Origin: a virus
Strand: one strand, 5' to 3'
DNA: 31,886 bases
IMG/VR virus record: IMGVR_UViG_3300006847_000024
Location: 1-31,886 of that record
Part shown: piece by piece, positions 1 to 5,924 of the stretch
How positions within the stretch are numbered: the stretch's first letter is position 1
Layout: every line of letters starts with the position of its first letter
Position numbers and translations under genes: made by a program
The notes under the pieces: generated by a model
What the model was told of the DNA's origin: nothing
The model's input: the letters and a program-made list of their open reading frames with translations, nothing else
Databases searched by the model: none

Positions 1-2
1 CT

Positions 3-293
3 AGTGATGTTCTTCGGATGGCGAGGGGTTTGATTGAGAACCCCGAGAATTGGGCTAAGGGGGGAGAACAAGTCCGTGGAGGCCGCCACTGTGTAGAGAG
101 CGCCTGTTACGCCAGCGCCGATCCATATAGGGCAGAGTTCGCCCTCAGGCTTTTTGAGCTAGCCAACGCCACTACCCGTTTCGGTCGACCCTGCCCGGCG
201 TGTCACTGGAACGACGACCCCGAACGCACTCACGTTGAGGTCCTCTCGGCCTTCGATAAAGCCATTGAACTGGCAAAGCAAGAGGAGGGGTGA
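3..293 (+). CDS. DUF6197-like protein, 5' end cut by window edge
   Basis: The frame is open from base 3, upstream of the first ATG at 18. The residues before that ATG (SDVLRM) match the N-terminus (PSDILRA) of the paralogue at 4125-4430, so the true start lies left of the window. Both share an ARGLI-x-x-P-x-x-W-A-x-G start and a WND-x-PERTH-x-EVL-x-AFD-x-AI-x-LA end, as in the DUF6197 family of small proteins of unknown role found in phages and bacteria. The product ends in KQEEGG-type codons whose bases AGAGGAGGGG supply the Shine-Dalgarno for the next gene, which begins in an overlap. Family assignment is from remembered consensus; function is unknown. Confidence 0.75.
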   Translation, partial: SDVLRMARGLIENPENWAKGGEQVRGGRHCVESACYASADPYRAEFALRLFELANATTRFGRPCPACHWNDDPERTHVEVLSAFDKAIELAKQEEG

Positions 294-475
294 TGCCCAC
301 CCGCGCCACCGACAGGCGGAACGACGAGTGCAGGGTGGATCCTGAACTTGAGGAATGCGGCTGCGGAAACGACTGTGGTGGCAGCTATTGCTGCGAGGTG
401 TGTGCGCGGGCCGCGGTACTGAGCCCAGAGGAGCGCGCGCTTCTAATTGACGAGGTGGACGGTGACCAACTCTAA
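293..475 (+). CDS. Small cysteine-rich protein, possible zinc knuckle
   Basis: A 60-residue protein. A GTG at 290 is also in frame, but the ATG at 293 sits better after AGGAGG at 283-288. Six cysteines lie in the first two thirds, clustered around CGCGNDCGGSYCCEVC, with an acidic C-terminus. The spacing suits a small zinc-binding fold, but no named family is recognised. It overlaps the previous stop codon (TGATG) and its last codons overlap the next gene by 14 nt, so translation is probably coupled. It is one of several Cys-rich small proteins in this arm. Confidence 0.65.
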   Translation: MPTRATDRRNDECRVDPELEECGCGNDCGGSYCCEVCARAAVLSPEERALLIDEVDGDQL

Positions 476-659
476 GACCTACAACCGCGGAAACCCTCTC
501 TCCCCGGTGCAGCGCCGGAAGCGGAAGCGCGCGGAAGCCGAGGCGCGCAACGCGGTCTACGCGAAGCTCGCCTACGTGGACAAGCTCGCGCTCATCGCGG
601 CGCGTCCGGGCGAATCGAAGCGGGAGAAGCGGCGGATCAATGGTCGGGGGGTGGGGTGA
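462..659 (+). CDS. Small basic protein
   Basis: A 65-residue Lys/Arg-rich protein. I chose the GTG at 462 because GAGGTGGA lies just upstream; an in-frame TTG at 447 would add five residues without a better ribosome-binding site. The middle is a basic alpha-helical stretch (RRKRKRAEAEARNAVYAKLAY) and the C-terminus is again basic (SKREKRRINGRG). This composition could bind nucleic acid, but no domain is recognised. It overlaps genes on both sides and so belongs to the same transcription unit. Confidence 0.6.
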   Translation: MTNSKTYNRGNPLSPVQRRKRKRAEAEARNAVYAKLAYVDKLALIAARPGESKREKRRINGRGVG

Positions 660-904
660 TGGAACGGCGCGCCTTTAAGCTCGTGGAACTAGAAGTTGCG
701 GAGGTGTTTCCGGGACAACACCAGGCGTGGGTTGTTCTGTTCAGTGCCACCGGCAACGGCAAGGTTTGGACTGTCCGCGACGACTGGCCACCGACGCGAA
801 TCTTGACCAGCATCGATGAGGCGCGTCACCTGGGACATTTCCTGTACCAGATTGTTGACGTGCAGTTTGAGACCGACGTCAAGCTTACCCTGGCGGAGCC
901 ATGA
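659..904 (+). CDS. Hypothetical protein
   Basis: An 81-residue soluble protein with no membrane segment and no recognised family. A GTG at 656 is also in frame directly before the ATG. Predicted secondary structure by eye is a mixed alpha/beta fold: beta-rich RAFKLVELEVAEVF, then WVVLFSATGNGKVWTVRDD, then a helix with IDEARHLGHFLYQIV. It starts in overlap with the preceding stop (TGATG) and ends in an ATGA overlap with the next gene. Reality is supported by the unbroken chain of overlapping genes and by the lack of a better frame. Confidence 0.6.
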   Translation: MERRAFKLVELEVAEVFPGQHQAWVVLFSATGNGKVWTVRDDWPPTRILTSIDEARHLGHFLYQIVDVQFETDVKLTLAEP

Positions 905-1173
905 CCGGCACACGCAACTACGAACCCAACTCCGGCCCAGTCTGCTACCGATGCTGGCAAGAGGTCTGCGAATGCCACTGGTGCGACGGGTGCGGCGTGC
1001 CCATGCACCCGCTTGACGGCTGTGTGTGTGATGACTGTTTGCCGGGGGGAGAGACTTCGGGCACGCGCCAACGGCGGGAGCACCCCCGCATTACCCGACC
1101 GTTGCCGGAAAGCCAGTCCGAGCCCAGCCGGACGCCCGAGACGCTGGGCAACTTTTACGTGGAGGAGAAGTGA
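901..1173 (+). CDS. Cysteine-rich zinc-ribbon-like protein
   Basis: A 90-residue protein starting in an ATGA overlap. Residues about 15-46 hold a dense cysteine cluster: CYRCWQEVCECHWCDGCGVP followed by GCVCDDC, enough for two zinc sites. The C-terminal half is polar and Pro-rich (RPLPESQSEPSRTPE), probably disordered. No specific family is recognised. The last codons (VEEK) are encoded by GTGGAGGAGAAG, which is also the Shine-Dalgarno of the next gene. Function is unknown; zinc-ribbon proteins of this size in phage early regions often contact nucleic acid or host factors, but nothing here proves that. Confidence 0.65.
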   Translation: MTGTRNYEPNSGPVCYRCWQEVCECHWCDGCGVPMHPLDGCVCDDCLPGGETSGTRQRREHPRITRPLPESQSEPSRTPETLGNFYVEEK

Positions 1174-1535
1174 TGAGCAACGAATCCAAAGCAGACGCAA
1201 TCGCGGCCCTTACACAAATCTTCGACAAGACGTGCTCGGAGCTCGAGGCGACCCTTGCTCTTGAAAAGATAACGCATCACTTGTGCAAAACCATTTCTCC
1301 CAAAATCCAGGCCGACATTAGGCAGTGGAACGAAAACCAGACGGCGATGCAGGGAATTCTGCAGTCAATGGTTGCACATCAACAGTCCGATACCGATCTG
1401 AGGGACCGGTTCGCGATGGCCGCAATGATGCGGTGGGTGGACGATCCGATGCTTACCGACGAGTCTAGGGATGCGGCTGCCCGTGTTGCCTATGCATGTG
1501 CTGACGCGATGCTAAGGGCACGGGGGGGCACATGA
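1173..1535 (+). CDS. Phage hypothetical protein with AYACADAML C-terminal motif
   Basis: A 120-residue, mostly helical protein. GGAGGAG at 1161-1167 places the start at the ATG at 1173 (an in-frame GTG lies at 1170). The N-terminal two thirds look like helices or a coiled coil. The C-terminus contains RDRFAMAAMM, then an acidic stretch, then ARVAYACADAMLRARGG. This pairing of RDxFA-x-x-AM with AYxxADAMLxAR is a common C-terminal module in otherwise unrelated phage hypothetical proteins; its role is not known to me. It overlaps the next gene by ATGA. Confidence 0.7.
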   Translation: MSNESKADAIAALTQIFDKTCSELEATLALEKITHHLCKTISPKIQADIRQWNENQTAMQGILQSMVAHQQSDTDLRDRFAMAAMMRWVDDPMLTDESRDAAARVAYACADAMLRARGGT

Positions 1536-1771
1536 CCGACCTAATCCTGTCCTGGCGCCCCGACGGAACCGGTGCGTATGTGTGGTCCAGGTGGCTCGCC
1601 CGGAAGTACCCCGCCAGCAAGAAGAGTGCTGAGGGATGGCGGCTTTATGAAAACGGAGAATTTCGCCTCTCTGCAGCCACGCCGGGAGAGCTCGAGATCT
1701 ACGTGCTGGGCAGGATGGAAGCGGAGCACCGGAAGAACCGCGAGAGGTTCTCGAAAGGCGCGGCCGAATGA
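1532..1771 (+). CDS. Hypothetical protein
   Basis: A 79-residue protein beginning in an ATGA overlap and ending in another ATGA overlap with the nuclease-ATPase gene. It has a Trp/Tyr-rich N-terminal half (ILSWRPDGTGAYVWSRWLA) and a charged helical end (EAEHRKNRERFSKGAAE). No family is recognised. Its position directly before the recombination gene suggests co-translation with it, but no functional link can be read from the sequence. Confidence 0.6.
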   Translation: MTDLILSWRPDGTGAYVWSRWLARKYPASKKSAEGWRLYENGEFRLSAATPGELEIYVLGRMEAEHRKNRERFSKGAAE

Positions 1772-3393
1772 GACGGATGACCGCGTCCCGCATGGACCTG
1801 TACATGCTGTGCTTGCACAGCTTGACCGTCGAAGATTTGCCCCGCGACCTCCCCAACCCAGCGGGCATGCTCGGTACCGAGTTCCACTCCGCGGCCCTCG
1901 GGACCGGGCGCCACAACGTCCTAGACCCCGACAGCGAGGCGGCTTTGTCGGTGATGCTCCCGACGTGGGAACGGAACGGCCGGAAACTGCTCCCGAGCCC
2001 TCGACGGGTCGAGGTGGCCTATGCCATTGGCTGCGACGGCTCCGTACGCGAGCTCGGCGAGAACATCGAGCGGCGCTACGACCAGCATGGGGCGCGCCCG
2101 GACGACGTGACGCTGACCCTCGACGCGCTAGGCACCGCGGAACCACGCACGGCGGACATCAAGACCGGCCGCAAGAAGCTCCCCGCTTCCGAGGCGTGGC
2201 AGCTCCGAGCCGCAGCCGCGGCAGCCCTGCCCAATGGGGGCCGGGTCGAGTTTCACTATGTGGCCCGCAATGGGCGGACAACGGTGGACGGGGCGGACGT
2301 CTCGGCCGACGAGTCGCGCGTCTACCTCGCCCAGATCGTCGACCGCGCCAACCAACTCAAAGACGGCGACACCGCCCCTAACCCGGGCATGCACTGCACC
2401 GAGTTCTGGTGCCCGGCGCGGACCGTCTGCGGCGCCTATCAGACGGCGATAGGCCGAGGATTCGTAATAGAGCAACAACAACAGAAGCAACAACAGGAGA
2501 ACAAGCCAATGGCACGGATGAGCATTCAGAATATAACCAAGGGTCTGATAGAGGAACCTTACCGGGTTTTGCTCTACGGTGTGGAAGGTGTTGGAAAGAG
2601 CACGTTCGGGGCGCAGGCCCCGCGACCCGTGTTCATCTCAAGCGAACGCGGCACGTCACACCTGGACGTGGCTCGCTTCCCGGAAGCCGAAAGCTGGAAC
2701 GACGTGTTCGACGCCGTCATCGATCTTCGCAGCAACAACCACGACCATAAAACCCTGGTGATCGACACACTGGACTGGCTCGAACCGCTGAACTTCAAGT
2801 ATGTTTGCGCCCAGAAGGAGTGGGAAAGCGTGGACAAGCCGGCGTATGGCGCCGGGTACAACGCGGCCCGAGACGAGTGGGTGAGTCTGCTCATCGAGCT
2901 CGACGCGCTACAGCAGAAGCGCCGGGACATGGGAATCGTCATGCTCGCCCACGCGAACGTCCGGAAGCACAAGCACCCGGAACTCGACGAGTTTGACCGT
3001 TTCGAAATGGCTCTCAATCGGGCTTCCGCCAAGCGCATCCGCGAATGGTGCCGCGACGTGCTCTTTGCGGATTACGAGGTGCTTACCTTCAAAGAGGGCC
3101 AGCGCATGCGCACTATCGGCGACGGGGCCCGGTTCATTCACACCAACTGGAAGCCGGCCTTTGACGCAAAGAACCGTCACAACCTTCCGGACAAGTTGCC
3201 GCTGTCGTGGGCTGACTTCGACGCCGCATGTCGCGGCGTGGACCGTGGGGCCGACATGCGGACCGAGATCGAATCCCTGCTCGCCTCTGCCGACCCCGAC
3301 TACCGGGCCAAGGTGGAGCCGTTTCTCAAGGACGCCGACGCAACCAAACTCGCCCAGATTCTCAACAAGGTAAAAGCCAAACTCGCAGCGTGA
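1768..3393 (+). CDS. RecB/Cas4-like nuclease fused to Sak4-like RecA-family ATPase
   Basis: A 541-residue two-domain protein. Residues 1-235 form a PD-(D/E)XK exonuclease: motif I GTEFH (H40), D119 in LTLDAL, the D130-I-K132-TG core, and Q145 in AWQL. Four cysteines (C15 and C210, C215, C221 in HCTEFWC then TVC) match the Fe-S cluster pattern of Cas4/AddB-type nucleases. Residues 248-541 form a P-loop ATPase: Walker A GVEGVGKST (271-279), Walker B TLVIDTLDWLE (D333), then VMLAHANV. This layout is that of Sak4 single-strand annealing proteins. The halves are joined by a Gln-rich linker, residues 236-243. An SSB-like gene follows, the usual Sak4 partner. Probable role: DNA end processing plus strand annealing in phage recombination and replication. 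In most phages these are two genes. Confidence 0.85.
   Translation: MRRMTASRMDLYMLCLHSLTVEDLPRDLPNPAGMLGTEFHSAALGTGRHNVLDPDSEAALSVMLPTWERNGRKLLPSPRRVEVAYAIGCDGSVRELGENIERRYDQHGARPDDVTLTLDALGTAEPRTADIKTGRKKLPASEAWQLRAAAAAALPNGGRVEFHYVARNGRTTVDGADVSADESRVYLAQIVDRANQLKDGDTAPNPGMHCTEFWCPARTVCGAYQTAIGRGFVIEQQQQKQQQENKPMARMSIQNITKGLIEEPYRVLLYGVEGVGKSTFGAQAPRPVFISSERGTSHLDVARFPEAESWNDVFDAVIDLRSNNHDHKTLVIDTLDWLEPLNFKYVCAQKEWESVDKPAYGAGYNAARDEWVSLLIELDALQQKRRDMGIVMLAHANVRKHKHPELDEFDRFEMALNRASAKRIREWCRDVLFADYEVLTFKEGQRMRTIGDGARFIHTNWKPAFDAKNRHNLPDKLPLSWADFDAACRGVDRGADMRTEIESLLASADPDYRAKVEPFLKDADATKLAQILNKVKAKLAA
2495..2511 (+). promoter_or_regulatory. Internal ribosome-binding site and start codon for the ATPase half
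   Basis: AGGAGA at 2495-2500 is followed 9 nt after AGGAG by an in-frame ATG at 2509-2511, codon 248 of the fused gene. The ATG begins MARMSIQ, directly before the conserved ATPase domain, where a separate Sak4 gene would be expected to start. The Gln codons before it are CAACAACAACAG repeats. Both full-length fusion and free ATPase could therefore be made. The site is seen in the sequence; its use is inference. Confidence 0.5.
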
Positions 3394-3406
3394 AAGGAAC
3401 AGAACA

Positions 3407-3892
3407 ATGACCGACAACAACAACATGATCGCAGAGGGACAGTACAGAGCACGCGCCATGACCGGCGAGCTCGGGGAGACGCAGAAGGGCAACGCGCAAG
3501 CCGTTGTGACTTTCCGGCTCGATGGCGGAGAAATCCGCACCTGGTACGGCTCGTTCAGCAACACCACTCTCAAGGACGGCCGCACCGTTGCCGAGTCGAC
3601 GCTGCGGAGTCTCCGCCACGCCGGCTGGGACGGGAAGGAAATCACCGACCTGTCCATGCTCGGCGGGACCGAAGAGAAGCCCGTCTACTGCATGGTCACC
3701 ATCGGCCACGAAAAGGACCTGAACGGCGCGGTGCGGGACCGCATCCGCTGGGTCAACGGTCTCGGCGGTACAGCCAAGCCACTCGGCAACGACGCGAAGA
3801 AAGCCCTCCAGGCGCAACTGAGAGGGCAGATTGCCAAGGTCAACAGCGAGTACAAGGCGCCCGCGGCGGATGGGGACGATCTCCCTTTCTAA
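3407..3892 (+). CDS. SSB-like / DUF669-like single-stranded-DNA-binding protein
   Basis: A 161-residue protein starting at an ATG after GAAAGGAA. The N-terminal 110 residues are beta-rich (GQYRARAMTGELGETQKG, then AVVTFRL, then YCMVTIGHEKD), fitting an OB-like or DUF669-type fold. The C-terminus is a flexible linker ending ADGDDLPF, the acidic hydrophobic tail typical of single-stranded-DNA-binding proteins that recruit partners. It lies 13 nt after the nuclease-ATPase gene. Sak4 annealing proteins are known to depend on SSB, so the pair probably forms one recombination module. Assignment to DUF669 rather than classical SSB is uncertain. Confidence 0.7.
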   Translation: MTDNNNMIAEGQYRARAMTGELGETQKGNAQAVVTFRLDGGEIRTWYGSFSNTTLKDGRTVAESTLRSLRHAGWDGKEITDLSMLGGTEEKPVYCMVTIGHEKDLNGAVRDRIRWVNGLGGTAKPLGNDAKKALQAQLRGQIAKVNSEYKAPAADGDDLPF

Positions 3893-3907
3893 TCTGAAAC
3901 CCCCACA

Positions 3908-3938
3908 CCGGCCTGTATGCTTGGCGGCTGCAGGCCGG
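3908..3938 (+). terminator. 8-bp hairpin after the SSB-like gene
   Basis: CCGGCCTG at 3908-3915 is the exact reverse complement of CAGGCCGG at 3931-3938, with a 15-nt loop. It sits in the 62-nt gap between the SSB-like stop and the next small gene. No U-tract follows; instead GAGAGGAG supplies the next Shine-Dalgarno. It may be an attenuator, an mRNA stability element or a weak terminator separating the recombination genes from the block downstream. Confidence 0.35.
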
Positions 3939-3954
3939 GAGAGGAGCACCCCAC

Positions 3955-4128
3955 GTGACCCACCAACAACTCAATCACCTCCACTTGCTAGCCGATTGGC
4001 TCGCCGAACTCGCCGAGACCTCACGTGTCGCTCCGGCGGTGCCGATCGGCAGGTTCGCCGGGCGGCTACCGTTCGAGGCGGAGAGGCTGCGGGAGATTGT
4101 GGCGCAGGCTGAGGAGGAGAAGCCGTGA
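3955..4128 (+). CDS. Small hypothetical protein (57 residues)
   Basis: A GTG at 3955, preceded by GAGAGGAG, opens a 57-residue frame that ends in the GTGA overlap with the DUF6197-like gene at 4125. The protein starts MTHQQLNHLHLLADWLAEL and ends AERLREIVAQAEEEKP, mostly amphipathic helix. Its last codons GAGGAGGAGAAG are the next gene's Shine-Dalgarno, the same junction as elsewhere in this arm. No family is recognised. The perfect fit between neighbours supports it as a real gene. Confidence 0.6.
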   Translation: MTHQQLNHLHLLADWLAELAETSRVAPAVPIGRFAGRLPFEAERLREIVAQAEEEKP

Positions 4129-4430
4129 CCCGCCCCTCTGACATCCTGCGGGCGGCGAGGGGGTTGATTGCGGAGCCTGGACACTGGGCACAGGGCGCAT
4201 CTCGTGTTGGCGTAGCGGTGTGCGCCGCGGAAGCTATCGATAGCTCTGTTGGCAGAGACTACGACGCCATTGACGTGGCGTATCGGTATCTCAAGCGCAT
4301 CATCGGTGCAGACCCTGGAGTAGAAGGGTTCATCTCTTCTTGGAACGACGCCCCCGAGCGCACCCACGCCGAGGTGCTCGCAGCCTTCGACGCCGCCATC
4401 GCCCTAGCCGAACGCGAGGAGAAGCCATGA
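4125..4430 (+). CDS. DUF6197-like protein, second copy
   Basis: A 101-residue protein starting at GTG in a GTGA overlap. It is complete and aligns along its length with the truncated gene at the window start: ARGLIAEPGHWAQGA at the N-terminus and SWNDAPERTHAEVLAAFDAA at the C-terminus. The central AVCAAEAI corresponds to the CAxGAL region of DUF6197 proteins. The two copies lie on either side of the recombination genes and probably arose by duplication or from separate acquisitions. It ends EREEKP, encoded by a sequence that is also the next gene's ribosome-binding site. Function is unknown. Confidence 0.75.
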   Translation: MTRPSDILRAARGLIAEPGHWAQGASRVGVAVCAAEAIDSSVGRDYDAIDVAYRYLKRIIGADPGVEGFISSWNDAPERTHAEVLAAFDAAIALAEREEKP

Positions 4431-4633
4431 CCCGCCAGCCGAAGCGACCGCCGCGCACCGTCTATGTTGTGGCCTGGCACGGAGTCGGGCGCGGGCAATC
4501 GTTCACGAACCGCCGGTACGCCCAGGAGCGCTTCGACGAGTTGAGCCAGAACCAGTTCACCGCGGACATGTCGCTGATGCTGAACCGCTACGAGCTCTCC
4601 GCCCCCAAGCCAAAAAGAAAGGCCAAGCGATGA
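4427..4633 (+). CDS. Small basic hypothetical protein
   Basis: A 68-residue protein. The frame is open further upstream, but the ATG at 4427 in the ATGA overlap, after GAGGAGAAG, is the only start consistent with its neighbours. The N-terminus is basic (MTRQPKRPPRTVYVVAWHG), the middle reads RRYAQERFDELSQNQF, and the end is a Lys-rich tail (PKPKRKAKR). The layout suggests a small nucleic-acid-associated protein, but no family is recognised. It overlaps the next gene by ATGA. Confidence 0.6.
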   Translation: MTRQPKRPPRTVYVVAWHGVGRGQSFTNRRYAQERFDELSQNQFTADMSLMLNRYELSAPKPKRKAKR

Positions 4634-4956
4634 CCCGGTACCAATACACGTCAGAGATGCAAGAGATCAGCGGCTTCGGCGGTGGCTACGAAGACATGTG
4701 CCGTCAGATGGTGGTCGCCGGCTGCGTGTGGCTCGATGCGCATCCGGAAGCCGACCCCAAGTTCCACGGGTTCAAAGGAATCTACGGCATCATCGATGAG
4801 GACAACGAAGACGCTAAGGAGCTAACGAAGGCCATCGTCGCGCCGTGCAATGGCGACTGCACCGGCGCCATGCACCAAGCGGCAGTCTCTCACGTTCTGT
4901 TCATCCGCAAAAACGGTTGGGACAAGTACGTCGAAGAGATGAGTGAGAAGCGATGA
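4630..4956 (+). CDS. Conserved phage hypothetical protein
   Basis: A 108-residue soluble protein starting in an ATGA overlap. Recognisable stretches are QEISGFGGGYEDMCRQMV near the N-terminus, CVWLDAHP, and CTGAMHQAAVSHVLFIRKNG near the C-terminus. I recall similar strings in hypothetical proteins of other phages, but no function is attached. It has two Cys near residues 73-77 and no membrane segment. Downstream, 4953-4979 holds only an 8-codon mini-frame before the next gene. Confidence 0.65.
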   Translation: MTRYQYTSEMQEISGFGGGYEDMCRQMVVAGCVWLDAHPEADPKFHGFKGIYGIIDEDNEDAKELTKAIVAPCNGDCTGAMHQAAVSHVLFIRKNGWDKYVEEMSEKR

Positions 4957-4987
4957 CCCAGCCGATGAGCAGAAAGTAAGGTTAGAG

Positions 4988-5260
4988 ATGGGCGAGTATT
5001 GGAAGCCGATAAACGTCACGAAAAAAGAGTATGTTCACCCGCACGACCTGGACTGTGGTCTCAAGCTCGGTGAGTGGCACTACCCCGGGTCACCTGTACA
5101 CAAGCGAATTGATGAGCTCATTGAGCACCGCGAGTGGTCAGAAGATGATCTGATTGTTATTGCCAGCGACTACGGCGGCCTCATGCCGATGCACGGCACC
5201 GGTGAGGCTCCCGAAGAGCTCTACGAACTCGCGACTGAGACATACCGCAATGTGTCCTGA
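4988..5260 (+). CDS. Hypothetical protein
   Basis: A 90-residue acidic protein. The frame is open from 4943, but the ATG at 4988 is preferred because AAGG at 4978-4981 lies 6 nt upstream and the earlier part overlaps the previous gene in another frame. It begins MGEYWKPINVTKKEYVHPHD and contains an acidic helix (HREWSEDDLIVIASDYGG). No family is recognised. Its final codons overlap the ATG of the next gene. Confidence 0.6.
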   Translation: MGEYWKPINVTKKEYVHPHDLDCGLKLGEWHYPGSPVHKRIDELIEHREWSEDDLIVIASDYGGLMPMHGTGEAPEELYELATETYRNVS

Positions 5261-5522
5261 CACCCGGCCGATGAGCGAGGGGGAGTTGGCGGAGCTTGAA
5301 GACTGGGGCCGCGGCATGTTCCGCGCGGCTAGGCTGGTCACCGAAGTCCGCCGCCTCCAAGCCGAGCGCGACCGGCTGCTCACCTACAACGCAGAGCTAG
5401 CATCCGCCCTGAGCAGGCACACGGAGTGCTCCTGGGTGGGGTGTGATGGCGGCTGCCCAGGTTGTCAGGCGGCGGCACTGCTAGCCCGCGCCGCCGTCGC
5501 TGCTGCCGAGGGGGAGAAGTGA
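5250..5522 (+). CDS. Coiled-coil protein with C-terminal cysteine cluster
   Basis: A 90-residue protein if started at ATG 5250; ATG 5271 is an in-frame alternative that would begin MSEGELAELEDW. The middle is a helical coiled-coil segment (VTEVRRLQAERDRLLTYNAELASAL) of the kind common in small phage proteins. After it comes CSWVGCDGGCPGCQAAALLA, a four-cysteine CxxC-type cluster. The C-terminus is Ala-rich and ends EGEK, encoded by GAGGGGGAGAAG. The start is not well decided by the sequence. Confidence 0.55.
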   Translation: MCPDTRPMSEGELAELEDWGRGMFRAARLVTEVRRLQAERDRLLTYNAELASALSRHTECSWVGCDGGCPGCQAAALLARAAVAAAEGEK

Positions 5523-5746
5523 CCAGTCCCTATCGGACGCCAACACCCGACCCGGGACCGCCTCTCCCCTCCTTTGAATCAGCGGACACCTGCATCAAGT
5601 GCCGCCGCAAGTGGAGCCATCCGAGCAAGTTCTGTAAGGGCACGTTCAAGTTTAGTGACAAGCCCTGCCGCTTTTCAAGCCAGGAGCACATGCACGTTGA
5701 GTGCACCTGTGGCTACACATGGGCCGTGAGATGTCTCGATGCCTGA
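5519..5746 (+). CDS. Zinc-ribbon-like small protein
   Basis: A 75-residue protein starting at GTG 5519 in a GTGA overlap after GGGGGAGAAG; a longer frame upstream lies inside the previous gene. Cysteines form two pairs typical of a zinc ribbon: CIKCRRKW at about residues 26-29 and CTCGYTWAVRC near the C-terminus, with two further Cys between. The N-terminus is Pro-rich (TPTPDPGPPLPSF). The product is probably metal-binding; the partner is unknown. Confidence 0.65.
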   Translation: MTSPYRTPTPDPGPPLPSFESADTCIKCRRKWSHPSKFCKGTFKFSDKPCRFSSQEHMHVECTCGYTWAVRCLDA

Positions 5747-5924
5747 CGAACCCCTCCTCTCCCTCCGCGCCCGCTACTCCCGCCCCGTCCCCGCGGTAGG
5801 CCACGCTTGGGAGCCGGGCCTCCCCGCCGCGGAGACCCACTGCGTCAACTGCGGCGAGCCGTACAGTCCCGACGTCGCGCCGTGCCCGGAAAGCAATTGG
5901 GGGAAGGAGAGCGGTGATGGGTGA
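5739..5924 (+). CDS. Small protein with CxxC motif
   Basis: A 61-residue protein starting at ATG 5739, overlapping the previous gene by 8 nt. A single CVNCGEPY pair and a later Cys (APCPES) may bind metal together. The rest is Pro/Arg-rich (RARYSRPVPAVGHAWEPGLP). No family is recognised. The Shine-Dalgarno for the following long gene (GGGAAGGAGA) is encoded in its C-terminal codons. Confidence 0.55.
   Translation: MPDEPLLSLRARYSRPVPAVGHAWEPGLPAAETHCVNCGEPYSPDVAPCPESNWGKESGDG

Noticed and set aside
1541-2381. Overlapping long frames on both strands (201 codons on -, 269 codons on +)
   Set aside because: They are Arg/Pro-rich, low-complexity readings typical of high-GC shadows of the nuclease gene.
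2908-3657. Long open frame of 249 codons on the - strand
   Set aside because: It lies antisense to the Walker-containing ATPase and SSB-like genes, which have clear motifs; no domain or ribosome-binding site supports it.
4953-4979. 8-codon frame MTQPMSRK
   Set aside because: It is too short to support as a gene; it may be a leader or a remnant of a junction.
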